A stretch of 8,317 nucleotides of DNA from Phycisphaerae bacterium (GTDB taxonomy: Bacteria > Planctomycetota > Phycisphaerae > Sedimentisphaerales > Anaerohalosphaeraceae): contig SKKI01000136.1 in NCBI GenBank assembly GCA_007121565.1, forward strand, positions 1-8,317, in the 5' to 3' direction. Shown here piece by piece: positions 1 to 6,096 of the stretch. Every line of letters starts with the position of its first letter. Position 1 is the first letter of the stretch. Below the pieces are notes generated by a model. The model had not been told where the DNA came from, did not search any database, and saw nothing but the letters and a program-made list of their open reading frames with translations. A program made the translations under genes and the position numbers.

Positions 1-90
1 AGCATCCCAGTCCTCGATCGCCATATCTCCAGTTCCCCCTAACGTTGCAAACGCGTTCTGGCAAAAGGCATGTAAGCTACTCTTGTCCAT
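1..90 (-). CDS. N-terminal 30 codons of an unidentified protein, cut by the window edge
   Basis: An ATG at 90-88 opens a minus-strand frame that runs without a stop to the left edge, giving 30 codons that begin MDKSSLHAFCQNAFATLGG and continue with an acidic stretch (MAIEDWDA). I do not recognise the protein. No clear Shine-Dalgarno sequence precedes the ATG; instead a 10-bp perfect inverted repeat lies 5 nt upstream. An 11-bp inverted pair also brackets the start region, with one arm inside the reading frame (55-65) and one upstream (140-150). The start of a transposase near an element end is one possible reading, but no domain is visible to support it. A 30-codon open frame can occur by chance, so confidence is low; the rest of the gene lies outside the window. 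Confidence 0.35.
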   Translation of the reverse strand, partial: MDKSSLHAFCQNAFATLGGTGDMAIEDWDA

Positions 91-150
91 GAGCGTTTGA
101 AAATTATTGGCAATTTTCAAAACCTCACAATAAATGGGGTTTGCCAGAAC
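55..150. repeat. 11-bp inverted repeat pair (55-65 / 140-150)
   Basis: GTTCTGGCAAA at 55-65 is the exact reverse complement of TTTGCCAGAAC at 140-150. The arms enclose the start of the minus-strand partial gene and the 96-121 palindrome, but the two palindromes do not share a centre. This could be chance, a large leader stem, or a sub-terminal repeat at the end of a mobile element extending to the left. Confidence 0.4.
96..121. repeat. 10-bp perfect inverted repeat upstream of the minus-strand start
   Basis: TTTGAAAATT at 96-105 and AATTTTCAAA at 112-121 are exact reverse complements separated by 6 nt. The repeat ends 5 nt upstream of the ATG of the partial gene at the left edge. It could be a repressor operator or an mRNA leader hairpin that limits translation. 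The AT-rich arms stand out against the GC-rich surroundings. The symmetry is seen directly; the function is inferred. Confidence 0.6.
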
Positions 151-433
151 ACTAAATCGCACAAGCCCGCCGTGGCGGTCCCGGCTTGCCGGGATACTCC
201 AGTACTATCCCTGCGCCGGTTTTGGGTCCGCTCCCGATTCGCTCCACTCATTTCCCTTCGGCGGGACTGTAAGCTTGCCAGCGGCTCGACTGAGCTCGCC
301 GAAGTCCGAACTTCTGCGATTTTTGCAACATCAGGGTTTACCTCGGTGTCCCCCCCGCGAAGCGGATGAGGGATTCCCCGAGGCGTCCGATTACACGGGT
401 CAGGTCGTCGAGATTTAAAAAACGGAACCGCGC
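151..433. other. Gene-free stretch with a short hairpin
   Basis: I see no convincing gene on either strand. Open frames crossing this stretch are rich in Arg, Pro and Ser and carry no recognisable domain. A compact perfect hairpin lies at 179-194 (TCCCGGC, 2-nt loop, GCCGGGA). Further complementary pairs are CCTCGG at 341-346 with CCGAGG at 378-383, and GAAGT/ACTTC at 301-314. The stretch lies downstream of the minus-strand gene at 434-592. None of the hairpins has the T-run expected of an intrinsic terminator on that strand. Confidence 0.5.
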
Positions 434-592
434 TCAGACCCGTCCGCCGCGAAAGCCGCCCATCACATAGACGATCAGGGCAACCACAAGGATCAGCCCA
501 AGTGCGCCGCCGCCAAAGGCGGGGCCACCGAAATAAAAGCCGCCGCCGCCGAAAAGGAGCAGGAGCACGATCAATAGAATGATTAAGTTCAT
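434..592 (-). CDS. Small membrane protein, DUF3309-like (52 aa)
   Basis: The 52-aa product begins MNLIILLIVLLLLFGGGG, continues through a Gly/Phe/Tyr/Pro-rich middle (about residues 15-30), and has a second hydrophobic segment (LGLILVVALIVYVM, 31-44) before a short basic tail GGFRGGRV. Two hydrophobic helices around a glycine-rich turn fit the DUF3309 family of roughly 50-residue inner-membrane peptides. Those are common in Gram-negative genomes, often near stress genes, and have no established biochemical role. The ATG at 592 is the only sensible start. There is no good Shine-Dalgarno sequence, and a TATGCT hexamer ends only 7 nt before the ATG, so the transcript may be leaderless. The same upstream motif precedes the divergent lipoprotein gene. 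Length and composition are seen; the family call rests on pattern resemblance, and Lmo0937/DUF5670-type peptides are the alternative. Confidence 0.7.
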   Translation of the reverse strand: MNLIILLIVLLLLFGGGGFYFGGPAFGGGALGLILVVALIVYVMGGFRGGRV

Positions 593-598
593 GGTTCG

Positions 599-634
599 CA
601 GCATAACACGTCCCGGGGATCGTCACCATGGGGT
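599..634 (-). promoter_or_regulatory. Putative promoter/operator of the DUF3309-like gene
   Basis: Read on the minus strand, ACCCCAT (634-628), 21 nt, then TTATGCTG (606-599), with the ATG 6 nt further on. TATGCT resembles a -10 hexamer and would place the transcript start at or next to the ATG. The same two blocks at the same spacing precede the lipoprotein gene at 944. No good -35 box lies at 16-18 nt, so ACCCCAT may be an activator site or part of an alternative sigma-factor promoter. Confidence 0.35.
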
Positions 635-655
635 GAAACCCGCCCTCAGGCACGG

Positions 656-809
656 ATTATACTCTCCGTCATCAAGTTTTCGGATTTCTTCGTAGCGAGG
701 GGGTTTATCCCCCGATTCTCCGGGTCCCCGGATCTCCCGGGATAAACCCGGTCGCCACAATCACGGGATATCCGCTGTTTTCGAAAAACTTGATGACGCA
801 CAGTATAAT
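656..809. mobile_element. 154-bp palindromic, MITE-like element
   Basis: The 25-nt ends, ATTATACTCTCCGTCATCAA... at 656-680 and its reverse complement at 785-809, differ at only two positions. Inside lies a second perfect 11-bp inverted repeat, GGGTTTATCCC (701-711) and GGGATAAACCC (739-749). Between the two levels there are further partial matches (CGGAT/ATCCG and GTAGCGA/GTCGCCAC). The whole unit could fold into one long imperfect hairpin. It has no coding capacity. Size, terminal repeats and nested symmetry fit a miniature inverted-repeat element or a large REP-type unit. I see no clear target duplication beyond the TA-rich ends. It sits between two divergent small genes, so a role as a structured regulatory region is the alternative. 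Confidence 0.55.
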
Positions 810-902
810 TGTCTGGAAAAATGGCCATGGCGTATGCCGTTGGGAGGCATGTCTGCAACGTCCCTGATTCTCCGGGATCCGCGGGCCGTGGGGTGGGACT
901 AG

Positions 903-938
903 ACCCCATTTTGTGTCGGCGCGGCAAAGCTTATACTG
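903..938 (+). promoter_or_regulatory. Putative promoter/operator of the lipoprotein gene
   Basis: ACCCCAT (903-909), 21 nt, then TTATACTG (931-938), with the ATG 5 nt further on at 944. TATACT at 932-937 is a good -10 hexamer, and a TTTTGT at 909-914 lies 17 nt upstream as a weak -35. Transcription would start at about the ATG, giving a leaderless or nearly leaderless mRNA, which agrees with the missing Shine-Dalgarno sequence. The layout copies that of the minus-strand gene at 434-592. Confidence 0.4.
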
Positions 939-943
939 TTGAA

Positions 944-1420
944 ATGAAATACATCATATTTTTATCCGGACTCACCGTTCTTTGCTTCCTTTTTGTCGTC
1001 AGCTGCAAACCATCCGCCGAGGAGACATTGGATTCCGAGATGGAAACCACCGGGCAGCAAACGACCCGCACCGAAACGGCTGTTGGTGACGCAACGAAGG
1101 ACTTCGCAGCGTACACCTACGAGCAGAAGACTGAGTTCATCGCGTCGATGGAGGAGGAACTGGAGGACATCAATCGCAGCATTGATGAACTCGCGGCCCG
1201 CATGGCGAGATCGAGCGCGGAAGCAAGGGCCGCCGCCACGCCCCGGCTCGACGAGCTTCGCCACCAGGCCAACCTTCTCCATGCCCGTATAGACGAACTC
1301 AAAGATGCCACCGCCTCCACCTGGGACACGGTCAAAGCCACCACTCGCGATGCCTATGACAACCTGAAACAAAATTTCGAGGACGCTCGACAATGGATGA
1401 GCGACAAAACCGAGCTCTAA
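944..1420 (+). CDS. Coiled-coil lipoprotein, possible stress-response type (158 aa)
   Basis: The start is set at 944, not at upstream in-frame ATGs such as 809, because residues 1-21 then form a classic lipoprotein signal: MKYIIF, a hydrophobic core, and lipobox VVSC with Cys21 as the lipidated residue. An acidic, Thr-rich linker follows (22-55). From about residue 57 to 135 there is a highly charged, Glu/Ala/Leu/Arg-rich helical region with heptad-like spacing (MEEELEDINRSIDELAARM; LDELRHQANLLHARIDELKD), so a long coiled coil is expected. The C-terminus is amphipathic (DTVKATTRDAYDNLKQNF). The pattern of a charged coiled coil followed by W-D-x-V-K and Y-D-x-L-K repeats resembles small stress-induced proteins of the sll1863 type; that family name is tentative. 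It should sit in the outer or inner membrane leaflet facing the periplasm. Its upstream motif is shared with the divergent membrane-protein gene. Confidence 0.8.
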   Translation: MKYIIFLSGLTVLCFLFVVSCKPSAEETLDSEMETTGQQTTRTETAVGDATKDFAAYTYEQKTEFIASMEEELEDINRSIDELAARMARSSAEARAAATPRLDELRHQANLLHARIDELKDATASTWDTVKATTRDAYDNLKQNFEDARQWMSDKTEL

Positions 1421-1709
1421 GCGGAATTCAAATGCCGCGAATGGGGTCAATGTCCGGTCGGAAATTGATCGCTTTCTTCCCGAATCGCCGCGTTGCTTTT
1501 TCACACTCGATTTCGGAGGGAACGAAATCACCGACAGCGTCATTGCCGCCGAAAAATTGTCAGGGATTCCATTCAGGGAAAAAAACATCCCGACGCCCGC
1601 CTCTTTCAATTCGATCGGTGATAGCGGTCGGGCGAGGAACCCATGCGCCGATCCGCAGAGCGCTGTGAAGTCGGGTTTCGACCCATAGACGCCGCGGTTC
1701 AAGATGAGC
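1421..1709. other. Intergenic stretch without a supportable gene
   Basis: No gene with a start codon and recognisable product is visible. One plus-strand frame is open from about 1404 to a stop near 1687 and reads somewhat protein-like (for example FFTLDFGGNEITDSVIAAEK), but it has no ATG, GTG or TTG start near its beginning. Its complement is also open. It could be a decayed gene fragment or simply stop-poor GC-rich DNA. The promoter of the downstream kinase gene follows it. Confidence 0.4.
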
Positions 1710-1720
1710 TATAATATAAT
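1710..1720 (+). promoter_or_regulatory. Probable -10 region of the ABC1 kinase gene
   Basis: Two overlapping consensus hexamers (TATAATATAAT) lie 30-40 nt upstream of the ATG at 1750. No strong -35 box is visible at 16-18 nt upstream (TAGACG at 1686-1691 is the best and is weak). The predicted leader is about 25 nt long and contains GGAA at 1741-1744, 5 nt before the ATG, as a weak ribosome-binding site. Confidence 0.45.
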
Positions 1721-1749
1721 GTCCCAAGACCTCACGTCACGGAACGCAC

Positions 1750-3429
1750 ATGAAGCTCAGCCCAAAACATCTCAAACGCTACAAGGAAATCGCCAGAATC
1801 TTCTGGAAATATGGGCGCTCGGATCTGGTGCGGCATAAGGACAAACTTGATGAGATCGATCCCAAAGAGCTGGAGCCTGTGGGCGATGGCAAGACCACGC
1901 CGGATCAATTGGCTGACGACCTTGAAGCCATGGGGCCGACCTATGTGAAGCTCGGTCAGGTTCTCTCCGGCCGGCCTGATTTGCTGCCGAAACGCTACCT
2001 GAAGGCGCTTGCTCGGTTGCAGGACAAGGTGAAGCCCTTTTCCATTGAAGAAGTGGAGCAGATCGTGACGGAAGAGCTGGGCGTGCGCCTTTCCAAGGCA
2101 TTTACCAGTTTCGATCGTGAGCCCCTGTCAGCCGCCTCGCTGGGTCAGGTGCATTCGGCAGTCCTGCGTGATGGCCGTCTCGTCGTGGTAAAGGTTCAGC
2201 GGCCCAATATCCGCTCGCAGATCGCGGAGGACTTTGAAGTGCTCGCGGACATCGCCGCGTTTCTCGACGCGCACACCGCCACGGGCCGACGCTACCGCTT
2301 TGTCACCATCGTGGAGGAATTTCGCGTCACCATCCAGCATGAGCTGAACTATGAACGCGAGGCGCAGAACCTCATAGCCGTAGGTGAGAATCTCAAGGAT
2401 TTCAAACTCATCCAGGTGCCGCAACCGGTGGCGGATTACAGCACAAAATGCGTGCTCACCATGGAGCATGTCAGTGGCCGGAATATCACCAGCGTCAGTT
2501 CTCTCGCGCGTATGGAGATTGACGGCGTTGAATTGGCGGAGACTCTCTTCAAAGCCTACCTGAAGCAGGTGCTTTTGGATGGCTTGTTTCATGCCGACCC
2601 TCATCCCGGCAATGTCTTCCTCACCGACGACGGCCACATCGCGTTGCTGGATCTCGGAATGGTCGGGCGCACCACGCCGACGATGCAGAAGAACCTTGTC
2701 AATCTCCTGCTGGCGATCAGTGAAGGAAAGGGCGGTGACGCCGCAGATCTCGTGATCCGCTTCAGCCAGAAAGATGAAAACTTTAAGCAGGAGGAGTTCC
2801 ACAGTCGCATAAGCCGGCTTTTTGCCGAGAGCCAGGATCAAGGCCTGCACCAGCTCAATGTGGGCACCATGCTCCTGGAGGTCGCGAGCAACGCGGCCGA
2901 GAACGGCCTGCATGTGCCGGGTGACCTGACACTCCTCGGCAAAACCTTGCTGCAACTCGACGAAGTGGGCAAGATCCTCGACCCCACCTTTGATCCGAAT
3001 GCCTCCATTCGCCGCAATATGGGAGAGTTGATCTCCCGGCGCATGATGAAGGATGCCACCCGGGGCAACCTCTTCGCCTCGCTGCTGGAGGTGAAAGACT
3101 TCGTTGGCGGCCTGCCTTCACGCCTGAACCGCATCATGGATGCGATCGCGGATCAGAAGCTGGAGGTGAAGATCAAAGCCGTGGATGCGAATCTGGTGAT
3201 GGAAGGCTTCCAAAAGATCGCCAACCGCATCACCACCGGCATCGTGCTCGGAGCGCTGATCATGGGTGCATCCTTACTGATGCGGGTGGAGAGCGGTTTC
3301 CAGCTGTTTGGTTATCCAGGCCTGGCCATTCTCTGCTTTCTACTGGCGGCCACGGGCGGCTTCTGGCTTGTCATCACCATTCTGGTTAAGGATCACCGCA
3401 GCCGGAAAAGGAAAACGCCGTCGAAATGA
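1750..3429 (+). CDS. AarF/UbiB/ABC1-family atypical protein kinase-like ATPase (559 aa)
   Basis: A complete ABC1 (ADCK/UbiB) protein of usual length. Visible motifs in order: the family-specific KxGQ signature in YVKLGQVLSGRPDLLP (K67, Q70); the Ala-rich nucleotide loop SAASLGQV (127-134); the VVVK lysine (K148); the ExD region HELNYEREAQN (197-207); the catalytic loop HADPHPGN (281-288, D283, N288); and the metal-binding DLG (D301). Two membrane helices close the protein (about 496-511 and 522-546), followed by a basic tail, as in UbiB, which anchors in the inner membrane. Family members bind ATP and support ubiquinone or other isoprenoid-lipid metabolism; kinase activity on proteins is restrained by the KxGQ helix. 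The ExD motif reads E-L-N, with Asn where Asp is standard. No ubiquinone or menaquinone biosynthesis gene is adjacent, so the lipid substrate cannot be assigned. It is transcribed alone and converges on the operon to the right. Confidence 0.95.
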   Translation: MKLSPKHLKRYKEIARIFWKYGRSDLVRHKDKLDEIDPKELEPVGDGKTTPDQLADDLEAMGPTYVKLGQVLSGRPDLLPKRYLKALARLQDKVKPFSIEEVEQIVTEELGVRLSKAFTSFDREPLSAASLGQVHSAVLRDGRLVVVKVQRPNIRSQIAEDFEVLADIAAFLDAHTATGRRYRFVTIVEEFRVTIQHELNYEREAQNLIAVGENLKDFKLIQVPQPVADYSTKCVLTMEHVSGRNITSVSSLARMEIDGVELAETLFKAYLKQVLLDGLFHADPHPGNVFLTDDGHIALLDLGMVGRTTPTMQKNLVNLLLAISEGKGGDAADLVIRFSQKDENFKQEEFHSRISRLFAESQDQGLHQLNVGTMLLEVASNAAENGLHVPGDLTLLGKTLLQLDEVGKILDPTFDPNASIRRNMGELISRRMMKDATRGNLFASLLEVKDFVGGLPSRLNRIMDAIADQKLEVKIKAVDANLVMEGFQKIANRITTGIVLGALIMGASLLMRVESGFQLFGYPGLAILCFLLAATGGFWLVITILVKDHRSRKRKTPSK

Positions 3430-3512
3430 AGCGATAGGTTTATCCTTTCCACACCCCTAACACCGGAGGGCAGGGACTCCCCCCGACCTTCAAATTGCGC
3501 GGAAGGGAGATT

Positions 3513-3703
3513 GATGGACTCGCCGAGTCCGGACGTGGTGATAATCAATTCCCGATACACGCGTCGGGCCTCCTCGGTCTGGGGAATACCCAGTATGGCA
3601 AATCGTTTGTTGCACGTCGGATGGCTTTCATTCATCGCCAACACAGGCCCGTGTCGTCGGCAACCATCGCCCTTGCGGTGTCTATAAGCAGTTGCGTATT
3701 CAT
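3513..3703 (-). pseudogene. Truncated, frameshifted remnant of class I fructose-bisphosphate aldolase
   Basis: An ATG at 3703 overlaps the xfp stop (ATGA). Frame one gives [20 protein letters not shown], then runs into CWR and a TGA at 3634-3632. A one-base shift restores the family sequence: VLAMNESHPTCNKRFAILG, then IPQTEEARRVYRELIITTSG and LGESI, ending near 3513. This is the conserved N-terminus of glycolytic class I aldolase (compare LAxDES, RF...G...TEENRR.YR, GLGE.I.G). After ESI the similarity stops abruptly and the downstream bases look intergenic, so about 60 of roughly 340 residues remain and the Schiff-base lysine region is absent. The motif usually read as AMDES or AADES is AMNES here, an Asp-to-Asn change at an active-site position. 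The intact enzyme would interconvert fructose-1,6-bisphosphate with the two triose phosphates. The coupling to xfp shows it was once the last gene, or a later gene, of this operon. An assembly error could cause the frameshift but not easily the truncation. Confidence 0.87.
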
Positions 3704-6072
3704 TTTGGTTTGCTCCATTTCCAGTTCCGAATCTCGGGCATGTCTTCGCCGTGTTCGGCAATGTATTGCTTGTGTTCGATGAGTTTGTCGCGCAGAGCTT
3801 GGTTGGCATAGGCCGCGCGCGGGCCAAGCGTGGGCACGCGATTGATCACCTCGGCAACGAGATGGAAACGGTCGAGCTCGTTCATCACCACCATGTCGAA
3901 TGGGGTGGTGGTCGTGCCTTCTTCCTTGAAGCCGCGCACATGGATATTCTTGTGATTGGCGCGGCGATACGTGAGCCGGTGGATGAGCATCGGATAGCCG
4001 TGATGGGCGAAGATGACCGGCTTGTCTCTGGTGAAGAGCACATCGAAATCTTTGTCGCTCAGGCCGTGCGGATGGTCGCTTGGAGGCTGGAGTTTCATCA
4101 AATCAACGACGTTGACCACGCGGATTCTGAGGTCGGGCAAATGCTCGCGCATGATCGAGACGGCGGCGAGCGTCTCCAGCGTGGGCGCGTCGCCACAGCA
4201 AGCCATGACAACATCAGGCGTCGCCCCCTGGTCATTGCTGGCCCACTGCCAGACGCCGATGCCCTCGGTGCAGTGTTTGACGGCGGCGTCCATGTCGAGC
4301 CATTGCGGCGTGGGTTGTTTGCCGGCCACGATGACATTCACGTAGTCGCGACTGCGCAGACAGTGAGCCGTCACCGAAAGCAGCGTGTTCGCATCGGGCG
4401 GCAAATAGATGCGCACGACCGAAGCTTTCTTGTTCGCCACGAGATCAATGAAGCCGGGATCTTGATGACTGAAGCCGTTATGATCCTGCCGCCACACGTG
4501 CGACGACAGCAGGTAGTTCAGCGAGGCAATGGGCCGACGCCATGGAATCTTGCCGGCGACGTCCAGCCACTTGGCGTGCTGGTTGAACATCGAGTCCACG
4601 ATGTGGATGAACGCCTCGTAGCAGGAGAAGAAACCGTGACGGCCCGTGAGCAGATAACCTTCGAGCCAGCCTTCACACTGATGCTCGCTCAATATCTCCA
4701 TCACACGGCCGTCGGGTGCGACGTGATCGTCGCCGGGGAGAATTTCCGCCGTTGAACAACGATCCGTCACCTCGAACACCGAACCCCAGCGGTTTGAGTT
4801 TGTCTCGTCCGGGCTGAAGACGCGAAAACTGGACGGGTTGCGTTTGATTACGTCGCGGATGAATACCCCCTGAACGCGGGTGGCTTCGCCAAGCTCGTCG
4901 CCTGGGTTTTTCACCTTTACCGCGTAGTCGCGGAAATCCGGCAGCCGAAGATCCTGCAACAGAAGACCGCCATTGGTGTGCGGATTGGCGCTCATGCGGC
5001 GTTCGCCTTTCGGGGCGAGATCGGCGAGTTCGGAATGCAGCTTGCCTGTTTTGTCGAACAACTCCCGCGGACGATAGCTTTTCAGCCACTTCTCCAGAAC
5101 TTTTACATGTCCCGGATGGCTCATGTCCCCCATCGGCACTTGATGCGAGCGCCACGATCCTTCGGCTTCCTTGCCGTCCACCACCTTCGGTCCGGACCAG
5201 CCTTTCGGTGAGCGCAAAATGATCATGGGCCAGCTTGGTCGCTTCTTGAAACCGTTCGCGCGGGCGTCGCGTTGAATGCGCCGGATGTCAGTCGTCACCA
5301 CATCGAGCGTGGCGGCCATGAGCTGGTGCATCTTCATGGGATCGTCGCCCTCGACAAAATGCGGCGAGTAACCGTAACCGCGGAAGAGCGCTTCCAATTC
5401 GTCATGCGGAATGCGCGCCAACACGGTGGGGCCGGCAATCTTGTAACCGTTCAAATGCAGGATGGGCAGCACCGCGCCATCGTGGACCGGATTGAGAAAC
5501 TTGTTCGAGTGCCAGCTTGTGGCGAGTGGGCCGGTCTCCGCTTCGCCGTCGCCGACGACGCACGCGACGAACAGGTCGGGATTGTCGAACGCCGCTCCGA
5601 AAGCGTGCGACAGCGAATAACCCAATTCGCCGCCTTCGTGAATGGAACCCGGCGTCTCAGGCGCCACATGGCTCGGAATGCCGCCGGGGAAGGAAAACTG
5701 TTTGAACAACCGCTTCATCCCGTCCTCGTCTTGCGGAATGTTGGGATAGACTTCGCTGTAGGTTCCTTCGAGATAAGCATTCGCCACAAGGCCAGGTCCG
5801 CCATGGCCCGGCCCGGTGATGTAGATGGCGTTCAGATCGTGTTCCTTGATGACGCGGTTCAGATGGGCGTAGATGAAGTTCAGCCCCGGCGTCGTGCCCC
5901 AGTGGCCGAGGAGGCGCGGTTTGATGTGCGCCGGCTTGAGCGGTTGCTTCAATAGCGGATTGTCGTAGAGATATATTTGACCGACCGAGAGGTAGTTCGC
6001 CGCGCGCCAATAGGCGTCAATCTTGCGCAGCAGATCCGGGTTGAGAGTCTTTGCATGTTTCTTTGTCTTCAT
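3700..6072 (-). CDS. xfp: Xylulose-5-phosphate/fructose-6-phosphate phosphoketolase (790 aa)
   Basis: A full-length thiamine-diphosphate phosphoketolase. It cleaves xylulose-5-phosphate with phosphate to acetyl-phosphate and glyceraldehyde-3-phosphate, and in most members also fructose-6-phosphate to acetyl-phosphate and erythrose-4-phosphate, in the cytosol. Family landmarks: [17 protein letters not shown] (56-72, His57), GPGHGGPG (87-94, His90), [20 protein letters not shown] (132-151), the ThDP/Mg motif [10 protein letters not shown] (174-183) with downstream Asn, SPKGWSGPK (288-296, Lys290), [11 protein letters not shown] (420-430), [18 protein letters not shown] (463-480) carrying the cofactor-activating glutamate, and [11 protein letters not shown] (530-540). 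The order PP domain, Pyr domain, C-terminal domain is intact and 790 aa is the usual length. It starts 24 nt after the ackA stop with only an AG-rich stretch as a ribosome site. Its stop overlaps the start of the aldolase remnant. Its acetyl-phosphate is the substrate of the adjacent acetate kinase. Confidence 0.98.
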   Translation of the reverse strand: MKTKKHAKTLNPDLLRKIDAYWRAANYLSVGQIYLYDNPLLKQPLKPAHIKPRLLGHWGTTPGLNFIYAHLNRVIKEHDLNAIYITGPGHGGPGLVANAYLEGTYSEVYPNIPQDEDGMKRLFKQFSFPGGIPSHVAPETPGSIHEGGELGYSLSHAFGAAFDNPDLFVACVVGDGEAETGPLATSWHSNKFLNPVHDGAVLPILHLNGYKIAGPTVLARIPHDELEALFRGYGYSPHFVEGDDPMKMHQLMAATLDVVTTDIRRIQRDARANGFKKRPSWPMIILRSPKGWSGPKVVDGKEAEGSWRSHQVPMGDMSHPGHVKVLEKWLKSYRPRELFDKTGKLHSELADLAPKGERRMSANPHTNGGLLLQDLRLPDFRDYAVKVKNPGDELGEATRVQGVFIRDVIKRNPSSFRVFSPDETNSNRWGSVFEVTDRCSTAEILPGDDHVAPDGRVMEILSEHQCEGWLEGYLLTGRHGFFSCYEAFIHIVDSMFNQHAKWLDVAGKIPWRRPIASLNYLLSSHVWRQDHNGFSHQDPGFIDLVANKKASVVRIYLPPDANTLLSVTAHCLRSRDYVNVIVAGKQPTPQWLDMDAAVKHCTEGIGVWQWASNDQGATPDVVMACCGDAPTLETLAAVSIMREHLPDLRIRVVNVVDLMKLQPPSDHPHGLSDKDFDVLFTRDKPVIFAHHGYPMLIHRLTYRRANHKNIHVRGFKEEGTTTTPFDMVVMNELDRFHLVAEVINRVPTLGPRAAYANQALRDKLIEHKQYIAEHGEDMPEIRNWKWSKPK

Positions 6073-6096
6073 GGTTCAACTGCTTTCTTTGTGTTG

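Noticed and set aside
117..653. 178-codon minus-strand open frame through the left intergenic region
   Set aside because: Arg/Pro-rich low-complexity product without a domain; it overlaps the much more convincing 52-aa membrane protein in another frame.
809..943. Upstream start at 809 for the lipoprotein
   Set aside because: It would bury the signal peptide and lipobox 45 residues inside the protein and would start within the palindromic element; the 944 start gives a standard lipoprotein N-terminus.
962..1702. 246-codon minus-strand open frame across the lipoprotein gene and the following intergenic region
   Set aside because: Most of it is the complement of the lipoprotein coding sequence. 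The remaining part (about 1430-1702) reads partly protein-like but shows no family, so I do not call it a gene.
2128..2955. 275-codon minus-strand open frame opposite the ABC1 kinase gene
   Set aside because: It lies across the catalytic motifs of the kinase (HADPHPGN, DLG) and has no signal of its own.
3430..3512. Possible bidirectional terminator between the kinase gene and the aldolase remnant
   Set aside because: Only short GC-rich complementary pieces (around GGGACTCCC) are present, with no stable stem followed by a T-run on either strand.
3751..4755. 334-codon plus-strand open frame opposite xfp
   Set aside because: It lies wholly within phosphoketolase, whose conserved motifs explain the sequence; the antisense product shows no recognisable fold.
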